The position numbers and the translations under genes are program-made. The notes beneath the pieces are model-generated. The model searched no databases. It was not told where the DNA came from and saw only the letters and a list, made by a program, of their open reading frames with translations. From Roseobacter weihaiensis (GTDB taxonomy: Bacteria > Pseudomonadota > Alphaproteobacteria > Rhodobacterales > Rhodobacteraceae), in the NCBI RefSeq assembly GCF_020622345.1, contig NZ_JACNMO010000022.1, positions 1-64,000 on the forward strand: DNA of 64,000 bases, in the 5' to 3' direction. Numbering within the stretch: position 1 is the first letter of the stretch; every line of letters starts with the position of its first letter. Shown here in pieces: positions 16,719 to 25,946 of this stretch.

Positions 16719-17588
16719 TTACGTCCGGACCAGCGTCTCGTAGCTTTGCGCGATATCGCGGGTCAGGCTGCCTACCTCGAAGTTGTAGTCACCGATCTGA
16801 CCCACAGGTGTCACTTCTGCGGCGGTGCCTGTCAGCCAGCACTGCTCGAAACTTTCCAACTCTTCGGGCATGATGTGACGTTCATGCACCTTGATCTGGC
16901 GGTCCTTGAGCATACCGATCACGGTTTGCCGGGTGATGCCGTTCAAAAAGCAATCAGGGTCGGGCGTGTGAACCTCGCCGTCTTTCACAAAGAAGATGTT
17001 CGCCCCCGTCGCCTCGGCCACATAACCGCGATAGTCGAACATCATCGCGTCAGAGCATCCTTTGGCCTCCGCCGTGTGTTTTGACATCGTGCAGATCATG
17101 TAAAGACCCGCCGCCTTGGCGTGGCTGGGGATCGTTTCGGGGCTCGGACGCTTCCATTTTGAGATGTCGAGCTTGGCCCCCTTCATTTTGGCATCGCCGT
17201 AGTAGGCCCCCCATTCCCAGGCGGCGATGGCCATCCGCACCGGGTTGCGCGCAGAGGCCACACCCATATCCTCGCCTGCACCGCGCCAGGCGACCGCCCG
17301 CACATAAGCATCGGACAGCCCCGACTTTGCCAGAACCTCCGCCTTGGCCGCTTCGATCTCGTCGACTGTGTAGGGAATCTCGAAATCGATCATCTCAGCC
17401 GACCGCCTGAGGCGCTCGGAATGCTCCCGGCTTTTGAAGATCTTGCCGCTGTAGGCCCGCTCCCCTTCGAAAACGGAAGAGGCATAATGCATGGCATGGG
17501 TCAGGATATGAACATTGGCGTCGCGCCAATCCACCATCTGGCCATCCATCCAGATATATCCGTCGCGGTCATTGTAAGCGCCTGCCAT
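16719..17588 (-). CDS. ilvE: Branched-chain amino acid aminotransferase
   Basis: A PLP enzyme of fold type IV that makes Val, Leu and Ile from their keto acids with glutamate. The protein has 289 residues from ATG 17588, which has AAGGGA upstream and gives the usual start MAGAYNDRDGYIWMDGQMVDW; an in-frame start at 17720 would include promoter DNA. Motifs: HAMHYASSVFEGERAY, the PLP-lysine region PSHAKAAGLYM, and EATGANIFFV with FLNGITRQTVI. It is divergent from petP-petR. Confidence 0.95.
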   Translation of the reverse strand: MAGAYNDRDGYIWMDGQMVDWRDANVHILTHAMHYASSVFEGERAYSGKIFKSREHSERLRRSAEMIDFEIPYTVDEIEAAKAEVLAKSGLSDAYVRAVAWRGAGEDMGVASARNPVRMAIAAWEWGAYYGDAKMKGAKLDISKWKRPSPETIPSHAKAAGLYMICTMSKHTAEAKGCSDAMMFDYRGYVAEATGANIFFVKDGEVHTPDPDCFLNGITRQTVIGMLKDRQIKVHERHIMPEELESFEQCWLTGTAAEVTPVGQIGDYNFEVGSLTRDIAQSYETLVRT

Positions 17589-17613
17589 GAGTGTTCCCTT
17601 CCCGATCTTACAA

Positions 17614-17633
17614 GCAATATTTCCAAATATTGC
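17614..17633. promoter_or_regulatory. Perfect 20-bp palindromic operator before ilvE
   Basis: GCAATATTT-CC-AAATATTGC has 9-bp perfect arms and a 2-bp centre, 26 bp upstream of the ilvE start. A minus-strand promoter-like TTGACA lies at 17708-17703 with TATCGA 17 bp further. A second imperfect palindrome (AATTGC...GCAATT) lies near 17656-17676. The A/T-rich symmetric form suits a MarR-type dimer, and a MarR-family gene (petP) lies across the gap; the pairing is inferred. Confidence 0.55.
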
Positions 17634-17759
17634 GCTGCATACGTCCACTTCGGACATAAAATTGCGCAAAACCTGCAATTCGATATCTGTTCGCTCTTGG
17701 AATGTCAACAACACTGACATAAGCTAGCCGGAATTGGACAAGGCAATTTGAGGCATACC

Positions 17760-18272
17760 ATGGCAGACCGCAGAGCAGGCGCGGCCCACAGCGGTGAAAC
17801 CCTGCTGTTTCTGACGGATGAACAGTTGCGGCAGGGCATTGAGGCGATGTTCTTTGCCTACCGGGGGTTCACCGCAGACCCGGATCGGATCCTTTCCGAC
17901 ATGGCCTACGGGCGTGCGCACCACCGCGCGGTGCATTTTATCAATCGCGCCCCCGGGACCACTGTGAACAACCTGCTCAACATTCTTGGGGTGACAAAAC
18001 AATCTCTCAACCGTGTCTTGCGTACCTTGATCGAGGATGGTCTGGTTGAAAGCAGGGTCGGAAAGGTGGACAAACGCGAGCGCCACCTGTTTCTGACCCC
18101 GGACGGAGAAGCATTGGAACAAAAGCTGTCGGATGCACAGCGCGCTCGGATGCGGATGGCGTTCCGCGAGGCCGGACCAGAAGCGGTCGCGGGGTTTCGC
18201 ACGGTATTGGAGGCGATGATGGATCGGGAAATGCGCTATGCTTACACGCGGCTCAAGGATAGCGGATTATGA
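17760..18272 (+). CDS. petP: MarR-family regulator PetP
   Basis: The 170-residue winged-helix protein has the MarR plan: N-terminal dimer helices, DNA-binding helices TTVNNLLNILGVTKQSLNRVLRTLIEDGLV (about 64-94), a wing with VDKRERHLFLTPDGEAL, and a C-terminal dimer helix. ATG 17760 follows TTGAGG. It overlaps the next gene, a response regulator, by 4 bp. This MarR/response-regulator pair matches petP-petR of Rhodobacter capsulatus, where petR is needed for bc1 and cytochrome c2 expression. The assignment rests on gene order and family. Confidence 0.8.
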   Translation: MADRRAGAAHSGETLLFLTDEQLRQGIEAMFFAYRGFTADPDRILSDMAYGRAHHRAVHFINRAPGTTVNNLLNILGVTKQSLNRVLRTLIEDGLVESRVGKVDKRERHLFLTPDGEALEQKLSDAQRARMRMAFREAGPEAVAGFRTVLEAMMDREMRYAYTRLKDSGL

Positions 18273-18970
18273 GTGACCTCGATGCCCACCTGCTGATTGT
18301 CGATGACGACGAGCGTATCCGCACCCTTTTGCAGAAATTCCTGATGCGAAACGGGTTTCTGGTCACCGCCGCCCGCGATGCAGCCCACGCCCGCCGCATC
18401 CTGTCGGGGCTCGATTTCGATCTGATCGTTCTGGATGTGATGATGCCGGGCGAAGATGGCCTGGCCTTTACCCGCGCGCTGCGCGAAACCAACGCCGTGC
18501 CAATCCTGCTGCTGACCGCCAAGGGCGATACCGACAATCGCATCGAAGGGCTGGAGGCGGGCGCGGACGACTATCTGCCCAAGCCCTTCGAGCCCAAGGA
18601 GTTGCTGCTGCGGATCAATGCGATCCTGCGGCGGGTGCCCGAGGCCGAGGTCGATGCGACCATGCCCAAGGTCCTGGCACTTGGTCCTATCCGCTATGAC
18701 ATGGAACGGGGTGAGATGTGGCAGGGCGAAGACCTCGTGCGGCTGACGGCGACGGAAATGCAGCTGATGAAAATCTTTGCGGCCAGCTGTAATGAGCCGA
18801 TCAGCCGCGCCAAGCTGGTCGAAGAGCTTGGCCGGGATCGCGGGCAGGCGCAGGAACGCGCCGTGGACGTGCAGATCACCCGGTTGCGCCGCAAGATCGA
18901 AAGTGACCCCAAACAACCCCGCTATCTGCAAACCGTGCGCGGGGCCGGGTACATGCTTGCCCCCGAATAA
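18269..18970 (+). CDS. petR: OmpR-type response regulator PetR
   Basis: A 233-residue two-domain regulator. The receiver domain (about 7-120) has the acidic pocket DDDE at 12-15, phospho-acceptor Asp56 in LIVLDVMMPG, Thr in LLLTAKG and Lys in YLPKPFEP. The OmpR/PhoB winged helix (about 135-230) contains LTATEMQLMKIFAAS and ERAVDVQITRLRRKIESDP. No histidine kinase gene is next to it, as in the known petPR arrangement. Coupled to petP by ATGA. Confidence 0.88.
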   Translation: MSDLDAHLLIVDDDERIRTLLQKFLMRNGFLVTAARDAAHARRILSGLDFDLIVLDVMMPGEDGLAFTRALRETNAVPILLLTAKGDTDNRIEGLEAGADDYLPKPFEPKELLLRINAILRRVPEAEVDATMPKVLALGPIRYDMERGEMWQGEDLVRLTATEMQLMKIFAASCNEPISRAKLVEELGRDRGQAQERAVDVQITRLRRKIESDPKQPRYLQTVRGAGYMLAPE

Positions 18971-19084
18971 CCGCCGACGCCTGCGGGCGTTTGAATTTTC
19001 CCTCGGATCAGCCTGCCGATGCACTGGCATGCGGGGCCGAAACTGATTAGTGTCGCCTCACCGCAAAGGCAGGATGATACGATT

Positions 19085-19327
19085 ATGACCGACACCCCCG
19101 TCACCGACATGAGTTTTGAGCAGGCCATGAGCGAGCTTGAGAAAGTGCTCGGCCAGTTGGAACGTGGCGACGTGGCGCTTGACGAGAGCATCGCACTTTA
19201 CGAACGCGGGGCGGCCCTGAAAAAACGCTGCGAGGAAAAGCTGAAAGAGGCCGAAGAAAAAGTCGCGGCGATCACCCTCGATGGGGACGGCACCGCAACA
19301 GGGACAAAACCTGTCGAAGGTCTTTGA
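19085..19327 (+). CDS. xseB: Exodeoxyribonuclease VII small subunit
   Basis: The 80-residue small subunit of the single-strand exonuclease ExoVII. The sequence has the whole family pattern: SFEQAMSELEKVLGQLERGDVALDESIALYERGAALKKRCEEKLKEAEEKV, a helical hairpin. ATG 19085 is used rather than a longer in-frame start at 19019. The neighbouring order xseB-ispA-dxs is a conserved one in many proteobacteria; xseA is not in the window. Confidence 0.95.
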   Translation: MTDTPVTDMSFEQAMSELEKVLGQLERGDVALDESIALYERGAALKKRCEEKLKEAEEKVAAITLDGDGTATGTKPVEGL

Positions 19328-19331
19328 CCCG

Positions 19332-20201
19332 ATGTTCTCCGCAAGGTTGGGGGAGGCCGCCGCGGCGATACAATCGCATCTGGATGGCATCCTGGGACAG
19401 TTCGAAGACGTTCCCGTTGTGCAGGCCATGGCGCATGCCACGCAGGGCGGCAAAAGGCTGCGCGGCTTTCTGGTGCTGGAAAGTGCAAGGCTGCATGGCA
19501 TCGATCCGGCTCAGGCACTCTGGCCGGCCACCGCAATCGAGGCCCTGCACGCCTATAGCCTCGTGCATGATGACCTGCCCTGCATGGACGATGACGATCT
19601 GCGCCGCGGCCAGCCGACGGTGCACAAACGCTGGGATGAGGCCACCGCGGTTCTGACCGGGGACGCGCTGCAGACACTTGCTTTCGAACTGGTGAGCACC
19701 GCAGCCGCAAGCCCCTCTGCCGAGGTGCGTGCAGATCTGGCGCTGAGCCTTGCGCGCGCCAGCGGTGCGCAGGGCATGGTGCTGGGCCAGGCGCTCGATA
19801 TCGCGGCCGAGACGGCCAAAACCCCCCTGACGCTGGATGAAATCACGGCCCTGCAACAGGGCAAAACCGGCGCGTTGATTGAATGGTCAGCCACGGCAGG
19901 CGCGCGCCTGGCGCAGGCGGACCTGCACCCTCTGCTCAGCTATGCCCGCGCATTGGGCCTCGCCTTTCAGATTGCGGATGACATTCTGGATGTGACGGGC
20001 GATAGCGCTACTGTTGGCAAGGCCGTTGGCAAGGATGCGCAAGCTGGAAAGGCGACCTTTGTCTCTTTGCTGGGGTTGGAGGCAGCCCGCAGACAAGCCT
20101 CCGATCTGACCGAGGCAGCCTGCGACAGCCTGACGGGTTACGGCGCTGAGGCAGAGACTTTAAAAGAGACGGCACGCTTTGTCGTGAGACGGGCGCATTA
20201 A
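19332..20201 (+). CDS. ispA: Farnesyl/geranyl diphosphate synthase
   Basis: A trans-prenyltransferase that joins isopentenyl diphosphate to allylic diphosphates. The protein has 289 residues from ATG 19332; an in-frame ATG at 19281 overlaps xseB. The two Asp-rich motifs are clear: first DDLPCMDDDDLRRG, second FQIADDILDVTGD. GGKRLRGFLVL gives the diphosphate-binding Lys and Arg. Residues before the first motif (ALHAYSLVH) suggest short-chain products, C15 by family convention. It leads into dxs 9 bp later. Confidence 0.92.
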   Translation: MFSARLGEAAAAIQSHLDGILGQFEDVPVVQAMAHATQGGKRLRGFLVLESARLHGIDPAQALWPATAIEALHAYSLVHDDLPCMDDDDLRRGQPTVHKRWDEATAVLTGDALQTLAFELVSTAAASPSAEVRADLALSLARASGAQGMVLGQALDIAAETAKTPLTLDEITALQQGKTGALIEWSATAGARLAQADLHPLLSYARALGLAFQIADDILDVTGDSATVGKAVGKDAQAGKATFVSLLGLEAARRQASDLTEAACDSLTGYGAEAETLKETARFVVRRAH

Positions 20202-20210
20202 GGACATGAC

Positions 20211-22139
20211 ATGACAGACAGGCCCCACACCCCGCTTCTTGACCAGATCGACCGGCCCGCCGATCTCAAAGGCCTGTCGGACCGCCAATTGACCCAGGTC
20301 GCCGAGGAGCTGCGGGCCGAGACGGTTTCGGCCGTGTCCGTCACCGGTGGGCATCTGGGCGCCGGGCTTGGCGTTGTCGAACTGACCGTTGCGCTGCACG
20401 CCGTGTTTGACACGCCGCGCGACAAGATCATCTGGGACGTGGGTCACCAGTGCTACCCGCACAAGATCCTGACCGAGCGGCGCGACCGCATTCGCACCCT
20501 GCGGATGAAGGACGGGCTGAGCGGCTTCACGAAACGCAAGGAATCCACCTACGACCCCTTCGGCGCGGCGCATAGTTCCACATCGATTTCGGCGGCTTTG
20601 GGCTTTGCGGTGGCGCGCGACCTGGGCGGGGTCATCCCCGAAGGATTGGGCGACGCGATTGCCGTGATCGGGGATGGCGCGATGAGTGCGGGCATGGCCT
20701 ATGAGGCGATGAACAACGCAGGCCACCTGAAAAAGCGCCTGATCGTGATCCTCAACGACAACGAGATGTCGATCGCCCCACCGGTGGGGGCGATGTCATC
20801 GTATCTCAGCCGGCTCTATGCCGAAGAGCCCTTTCAGGATTTCAAGGCCGCCGCCAAAGGGGCGGTCAGCCTGCTGCCGGGGCCCTTCCGCGAAGGCGCC
20901 AAGCGCGCCAAGGACATGCTCAAGGGCATGGCGATGGGCGGGACGCTGTTCGAAGAGCTTGGCTTTACCTACATCGGCCCGATTGATGGCCACGACATGG
21001 ACCAGTTGCTGCCCCTGCTGCGCACGGTCAAGGCCCGCGCCACCGGCCCGATCCTGATTCATGCGCTGACCAAGAAGGGCAAGGGCTACGCGCCTGCTGA
21101 AACAGCGCGCGACAAGGGCCATGCCACGGCGAAGTTTGACGTCATCACCGGTGAGCAGAAGAAAGCGGCCTCGAATGCGCCGAGCTATACACGCGTCTTT
21201 GCCGAAAGCCTGATGCAAGAGGCCGCAGCAGACGATAAGGTCTGCGCCGTGACCGCCGCGATGCCGGACGGCACCGGGCTGAACCTCTTTGCCGAACGCT
21301 ACCCGAGCCGCTGTTTCGATGTGGGCATTGCCGAACAGCACGGGGTGACATTTTCTGCCGCCCTGGCGGCGGGCGGCATGAAACCTTTCTGTGCGATATA
21401 TTCGACGTTTCTCCAGCGGGGCTACGACCAGGTGGTGCATGATGTGGCCATCCAGCGTCTGCCGGTGCGGTTCGCCATCGACCGCGCGGGGCTCGTGGGG
21501 GCCGACGGGGCCACCCATGCGGGGTCGTTCGACATTGCCTATCTTGCCAACCTGCCCGGCTTTGTCGTGATGGCCGCCGCCGACGAGGAGGAACTGAAAC
21601 ACATGGTCGCAACCGCCGTGGCGCATCAGGATGGCCCCATCGCCTTTCGGTTTCCACGCGGCGAAGGCGAAGGCGTGGAGATGCCCGAGAGGGGCGTTGT
21701 ACTTGAGATCGGCAAGGGCCGGATCATGACCCAAGGCGCACGGGTCGCACTCCTGTCGTTCGGCACCCGTCTGGCCGAGGTTCAGAAAGCTGCCGAAGCT
21801 TTGTCCGCCCGTGGCATCTCGCCCACCATCGCGGATGCCCGCTTTGCCAAGCCACTGGACCGCGAGATGATCCTGACCCTCGCTGCAGAGCATGAATGCC
21901 TGATCACCATAGAAGAAGGGGCCGTGGGCGGGTTTGGCAGCCATGTGGCCCAGCTTTTGGCGGAGGAAGGCGTCTTTGACAGCGGGTTGAAGTATCGCTC
22001 CATGGTGCTGCCGGATATCTTTATCGATCAGGCCAGCCCCGCAGATATGTACGCCGTCGCGGGCATGAACGCGGCCGATATCGAGAGCAAGGTGCTGGAG
22101 GTGCTGGGGGTGGCGCAGATCGGCGAGGCGCGGGCCTAG
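20211..22139 (+). CDS. dxs: 1-deoxy-D-xylulose-5-phosphate synthase
   Basis: Thiamine-dependent first enzyme of the MEP isoprenoid pathway, joining pyruvate and glyceraldehyde 3-phosphate. The protein has 642 residues, normal for the family. The catalytic His is in [12 protein letters not shown], the TPP/Mg motif is [18 protein letters not shown] with NDNEMSI, and the transketolase-type second half includes [19 protein letters not shown]. It ends with a 4-bp tail-to-tail overlap with the epimerase gene. Together with ispA it feeds quinone and carotenoid synthesis. Confidence 0.98.
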   Translation: MTDRPHTPLLDQIDRPADLKGLSDRQLTQVAEELRAETVSAVSVTGGHLGAGLGVVELTVALHAVFDTPRDKIIWDVGHQCYPHKILTERRDRIRTLRMKDGLSGFTKRKESTYDPFGAAHSSTSISAALGFAVARDLGGVIPEGLGDAIAVIGDGAMSAGMAYEAMNNAGHLKKRLIVILNDNEMSIAPPVGAMSSYLSRLYAEEPFQDFKAAAKGAVSLLPGPFREGAKRAKDMLKGMAMGGTLFEELGFTYIGPIDGHDMDQLLPLLRTVKARATGPILIHALTKKGKGYAPAETARDKGHATAKFDVITGEQKKAASNAPSYTRVFAESLMQEAAADDKVCAVTAAMPDGTGLNLFAERYPSRCFDVGIAEQHGVTFSAALAAGGMKPFCAIYSTFLQRGYDQVVHDVAIQRLPVRFAIDRAGLVGADGATHAGSFDIAYLANLPGFVVMAAADEEELKHMVATAVAHQDGPIAFRFPRGEGEGVEMPERGVVLEIGKGRIMTQGARVALLSFGTRLAEVQKAAEALSARGISPTIADARFAKPLDREMILTLAAEHECLITIEEGAVGGFGSHVAQLLAEEGVFDSGLKYRSMVLPDIFIDQASPADMYAVAGMNAADIESKVLEVLGVAQIGEARA

Positions 22140-23002
22140 CCCTCTGACGCCTCGGCCAGCATCGCCCGCAGGCCGGTTTTGTAATCGGGGTACTTCAGCG
22201 TCACACCGAGTTCCGTCTTGATCTTGTCGTTGCGGACCTTCTTGCTCTCGGCATAAAAGCTGCGCGCCATTGGTGTCATCTCTGCCGTCTCGAAGTCCTC
22301 GGCGGGGGGCTGGGGCAGCCCCAAGAGCGCCGCCGCATAGCCGATCACATCCTGCGGGGGGGCCGGATCATCGTCACACAGATTGTAGATCGCCCCCGGA
22401 TCAGGCTGGCGCAGCGACGCCTCAAGCACCTGCGCGATATCATCGACATGAATCCTTGAGAACACCTGACCCGGTTTGATGACCCGTCGCGCGGTGCCTG
22501 CGCGCACCTTGGCGAAGGGGCCCCGGCCCGGCCCGTAGATGCCCGCCAGCCGAAAGATATGCAGGGGCAGGCCGGGGATCGCGCGCCACGCGGCCTCCGC
22601 CTCGACCCGCGCATGACCACGCGCGGTCGAAGGAGCGAGAGCGGTGGCCTCGTCCACCCACCCCCCGGCGTGGTCGCCATAAACGCCCGTGGTCGACAGA
22701 TACCCGGCCCAGAAAAGCCGGGGGACTGCGGCCTCGATCCGGTCGCGTGCCGCGTTCAGAACCGGATCGCCGTCCTTGCCCGGCGCGGGCGAGATGAGCA
22801 GGGCGTCTGCCTCATCAAGTGCCGGGCTGATCTCATCCCGGCCCGGCCAGATCAGGGCCTCGACCCCGCTGGCGATGATTTCCCGCGCCTTATCCGCGCT
22901 GCGTGTGGTTCCGATCACCCGCCACCCCGCCGGGATCAGCAGCTTTGCCAATCCGCGCGCGCTGAACCCATGTCCGAGGGAAAGAAGCGTTTTTTGTTTC
23001 AT
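22136..23002 (-). CDS. NAD-dependent epimerase/dehydratase-like protein (YeeZ type)
   Basis: A 288-residue Rossmann protein. The dinucleotide loop is atypical, [16 protein letters not shown], as in the YeeZ group of extended SDRs. [20 protein letters not shown] holds the YxxxD-like part near the active site, then [14 protein letters not shown] and [15 protein letters not shown], which are usual in SDR epimerases. A classical YxxxK is not evident. The substrate is unknown. It converges on dxs with a 4-bp overlap. Confidence 0.82.
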   Translation of the reverse strand: MKQKTLLSLGHGFSARGLAKLLIPAGWRVIGTTRSADKAREIIASGVEALIWPGRDEISPALDEADALLISPAPGKDGDPVLNAARDRIEAAVPRLFWAGYLSTTGVYGDHAGGWVDEATALAPSTARGHARVEAEAAWRAIPGLPLHIFRLAGIYGPGRGPFAKVRAGTARRVIKPGQVFSRIHVDDIAQVLEASLRQPDPGAIYNLCDDDPAPPQDVIGYAAALLGLPQPPAEDFETAEMTPMARSFYAESKKVRNDKIKTELGVTLKYPDYKTGLRAMLAEASEG

Positions 23003-23077
23003 GGCATCAAGTTGGCCGTTATGGCCCGCACTGACAAGAGGCGCTGACCTCGCATGGGCACAAATCCCCCCGCCCGC

Positions 23078-23857
23078 TCAACGCCCTTTCCAGACAGGAT
23101 CCCGCTTTTCCGCAAAGGCCCGCGCCCCTTCAAGCTGATCCTCGGACCCATAGAGGATATCCACCGTTTCAAGCTGGCGTTTGGTGATGCGGTTCAGGAC
23201 ATCCTGAAACTTGGCATCTTCGGCTTCGCGCACGACCTCCTTGATCGCGGCATAGACCAGCGGCGGACCCGATGCCAGAAGCTCAGCCAGCGCCCAGGCG
23301 CGGGGCATGAGCCCATCCGCCGGCAGGACTTCATTCAGCAACCCCCAGCCCCTGGCCTCATCGGCGTCGAACCAGCGACCGGTTAGCAAAAGCTCCATCG
23401 CGATGTGGTAGGGGATGCGCTTGGGCAGTTTGATCGAGGCTGCATCCGCCACCGTGCCCGAACGGATTTCCGGCAGCGCGAACGTCGCGTGATCGGCGGC
23501 CAGGATTATATCCGCGCTCAGGGCAAGCTCCAGCCCGCCACCACAGCAGATACCGTTCACGGCGGCAATCACCGGCTTGTTGAGGCCCCGCAACTCCTGC
23601 AAGCCGCCAAAGCCGCCAATGCCGTAATCGCCATCCACCGCGTCCCCCTCTGCGGCGGCCTTCAGGTCCCATCCGGGGCAAAAGAACTTCTCGCCCGCCC
23701 CGGTGAGGATTGCGACACGCAGATCGGGGTTGTCGCGAAAATCGGCAAAGACCTCTCCCATGCGGCGCGAGGTCGCCAGATCAATGGCGTTCGCCTTCGG
23801 GCGATCCAACGTCACCTCGAGGATCGTGCCCTTTGTGCGCGTCTTAACCGGGTCCAT
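23078..23857 (-). CDS. Enoyl-CoA hydratase of the CaiD (carnitinyl-CoA dehydratase) type
   Basis: A crotonase-fold enzyme of 259 residues. The oxyanion-hole segments are KFFCPGWDLKAAAEGDA and NGICCGGGLELALSADI; the form GWDLKAAAEG is typical of CaiD. Both catalytic glutamates are in place, in FALPEIRSG and in IAMELLLTG. CaiD interconverts carnitinyl-CoA and crotonobetainyl-CoA in enteric bacteria. Here it is the last gene of a five-gene operon, overlapping the ligase gene by 14 bp. The true substrate may be a different beta-hydroxy or enoyl thioester. Confidence 0.85.
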   Translation of the reverse strand: MDPVKTRTKGTILEVTLDRPKANAIDLATSRRMGEVFADFRDNPDLRVAILTGAGEKFFCPGWDLKAAAEGDAVDGDYGIGGFGGLQELRGLNKPVIAAVNGICCGGGLELALSADIILAADHATFALPEIRSGTVADAASIKLPKRIPYHIAMELLLTGRWFDADEARGWGLLNEVLPADGLMPRAWALAELLASGPPLVYAAIKEVVREAEDAKFQDVLNRITKRQLETVDILYGSEDQLEGARAFAEKRDPVWKGR

Positions 23858-25943
23858 CGTTGGTCTCTCCTTCTATCGGGCCGATGCGCCTTGAGATGAG
23901 CGCATCCGCGGCAACAGCATGATCTGGCGTGCAGATCAGCGGGTTGATCTCAATCTCGTGCAAATACGCCGCATCGGCAATCACATAGTCCTGCACCGCC
24001 ATGATCGTTTGGAGGATGGCGGGGATATACGCGGCGGCAGCCCCCCGGTAGCCCTCCAACACCGGATAAAGCCGCAGGGACCGCAGCGCTGCCATGACAT
24101 CTTGCGCGCTGGCAGGGAGCAAAAGGCTGACGCGATCCTGCAACAGCTCGGTCAGCACGCCCCCTGCGGCCAGCGTCAGCACATAGCCATGGGCCGCGTC
24201 CCGCGTCACCCCGACCAGCAGCTCTGCCACCGCGCCCTGCACCATTTCTTCGACAAGGAACCGGTCGCCTGCCATCCCCTGCGCCGCGCGCGGCAACGCG
24301 TCCTGGGTCAGGCCCAATTTCACCGCGCCCGCCTCGGACTTATGCGCCAGACCTTCGGCCTTCAAAACCAGCGGGGCCGTCAGGAGGGTAGCCTGTTCCG
24401 CCAATGTCTCCCGCCGCGTGACAGCACCGCGCGGCACCGCAACGCCGTGCTGCTGCAGCCGCGCTTTTGCAGCCGCTTCGCTGATGACCTCGGTCGCGCC
24501 CTCCGGTGCCACGCCGAGCGGCGGGGCCGCCTTGGGTTTACCGATCTGCGCCGCAGCCGCCGCGGCGGCGATCGCTTCGCGCAAACCGCGCAGAGGTGTC
24601 ACCCCTGCGACCTGCAGTTGAGCTGTCACATCCGCTTGCAGAAGTTCCGGCAGGGTTGTGACCACAGCCACCGGGCGGCCACTTTCGCGACGCACCGCGA
24701 TAGCGGCCTGAGTTGCGCCCTCCCAGGCGCGCGCATCGGTGTGCGGATAGTCCAGAACGATCAGGACCAACCCGATATGCGCCGCGGCCATCGGCAGCCA
24801 CGCGCGGGTCATCTTGTCCACGTTTCCCCAGATATAAGTGTTGTAATCCAGTGGGTTAGACAGGGCGACCATTGGCCCGAGTACGCTGGAGAGCGCCTTC
24901 CGCTGGGCCTCGGTCAAGGGGGGAAAACTGACCGCATGACCCTCTGCGGTATCGGCCACCAGGGAGGCCTCCCCTCCCGAGCAGCTGATTGACGAGAGCG
25001 TCGGGGCCTCCAGAGGGCCGTTGCAATGCAGCAGCATCAGCGTCTCCAGAAAGGTTGGCAGGTCGTGCACCCGCGCAATGCCCAAATGCCGCAACAGGGC
25101 ATCGGCACCCGCATCGCTGCCCGCAAGCGACGCCGTATGCGAGACCGTCGCTTGCCGGGCTTGCTCGGACGCACCAACCTTGAGCGCCACCAGCGGAATC
25201 CCTCGGGCATGGGCTTTCAGGGCAAGCGCATGCCACAGAAACGTGTCCCCGAAGCCTTCGACATGCAGCCCTATGGCGGTGATCCGCGGGTCGTTCAGCA
25301 AAGCCAGCGCGATTTCCGCCTGACCGGTCTGGGCCATGTTCCCGCAGGTAATTGCAAAGGCGATCGGCAAGCCGCGTTGCTGCATGGTCAGGTTGATCGC
25401 GATGTTAGAGCTTTGCGTCAGGATCGCCACACCCCGCTCAACCGGCGCGCAGCCATGCTGATCGGGCCAGAGCAATGCCCCGTCCAGCGCATTGACGAAG
25501 CCATAGCAGTTCGGCCCGAGGATCGGCATCTCACCGGCGGCGGCAATCAGATCGGATTGCAGGCCGGACCCTGACGCGTCCTCTGCCGCCGCTTCCGAGA
25601 ACCCCGAGGCAAAGCACACCGCACCCCCTGCCCCCATCGCTGATAAGGCCGCGACAGCATCAAGGGTCGCGTGCCGGTTCACCCCCAGAAAAACCGCATC
25701 CGGCGGATAGGGCAGATCGGACAGGGACGGCACCGCCGCGACCCCCTCAACCGGATCGGGACGGGGATGGATACGGAAGATGTCGCCTTCAAACCCCATC
25801 CCCAGCGACTGGCGCACGACCTGCTGGCACCAGGCGCCTCCACCGACAACGGCGATGGATTTGGGGCGTAGCAACCGCGAGAGGTCACGCGGTCCCTCCA
25901 CCGCCCCTCTGGCAGGATCGTACTTGGATCTTGCAGGGGGCAC
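23844..25943 (-). CDS. Acyl-CoA ligase (ADP-forming), fused alpha and beta domains
   Basis: A 699-residue enzyme of the acetate-CoA ligase (ADP-forming)/pimeloyl-CoA synthetase family. Order: CoA-binding domain (about 20-150, LLRPKSIAVVGG...), two succinyl-CoA-synthetase-like ligase domains with the phospho-His region KVGASEQARQATVSHTASLAGSDA, then a C-terminal ATP-grasp domain (about 490-690) with LVLKAEGLAHKSEAGAVKLGL. It would make an acyl-CoA from a free acid, ATP and CoA. It starts at GTG 25943, 3 bp after the dehydrogenase gene. In this operon it probably supplies the CoA ester used by the dehydrogenase and the CaiD-like hydratase. Confidence 0.85.
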   Translation of the reverse strand: MPPARSKYDPARGAVEGPRDLSRLLRPKSIAVVGGGAWCQQVVRQSLGMGFEGDIFRIHPRPDPVEGVAAVPSLSDLPYPPDAVFLGVNRHATLDAVAALSAMGAGGAVCFASGFSEAAAEDASGSGLQSDLIAAAGEMPILGPNCYGFVNALDGALLWPDQHGCAPVERGVAILTQSSNIAINLTMQQRGLPIAFAITCGNMAQTGQAEIALALLNDPRITAIGLHVEGFGDTFLWHALALKAHARGIPLVALKVGASEQARQATVSHTASLAGSDAGADALLRHLGIARVHDLPTFLETLMLLHCNGPLEAPTLSSISCSGGEASLVADTAEGHAVSFPPLTEAQRKALSSVLGPMVALSNPLDYNTYIWGNVDKMTRAWLPMAAAHIGLVLIVLDYPHTDARAWEGATQAAIAVRRESGRPVAVVTTLPELLQADVTAQLQVAGVTPLRGLREAIAAAAAAAQIGKPKAAPPLGVAPEGATEVISEAAAKARLQQHGVAVPRGAVTRRETLAEQATLLTAPLVLKAEGLAHKSEAGAVKLGLTQDALPRAAQGMAGDRFLVEEMVQGAVAELLVGVTRDAAHGYVLTLAAGGVLTELLQDRVSLLLPASAQDVMAALRSLRLYPVLEGYRGAAAAYIPAILQTIMAVQDYVIADAAYLHEIEINPLICTPDHAVAADALISRRIGPIEGETNDGPG

Positions 25944-25946
25944 GGA

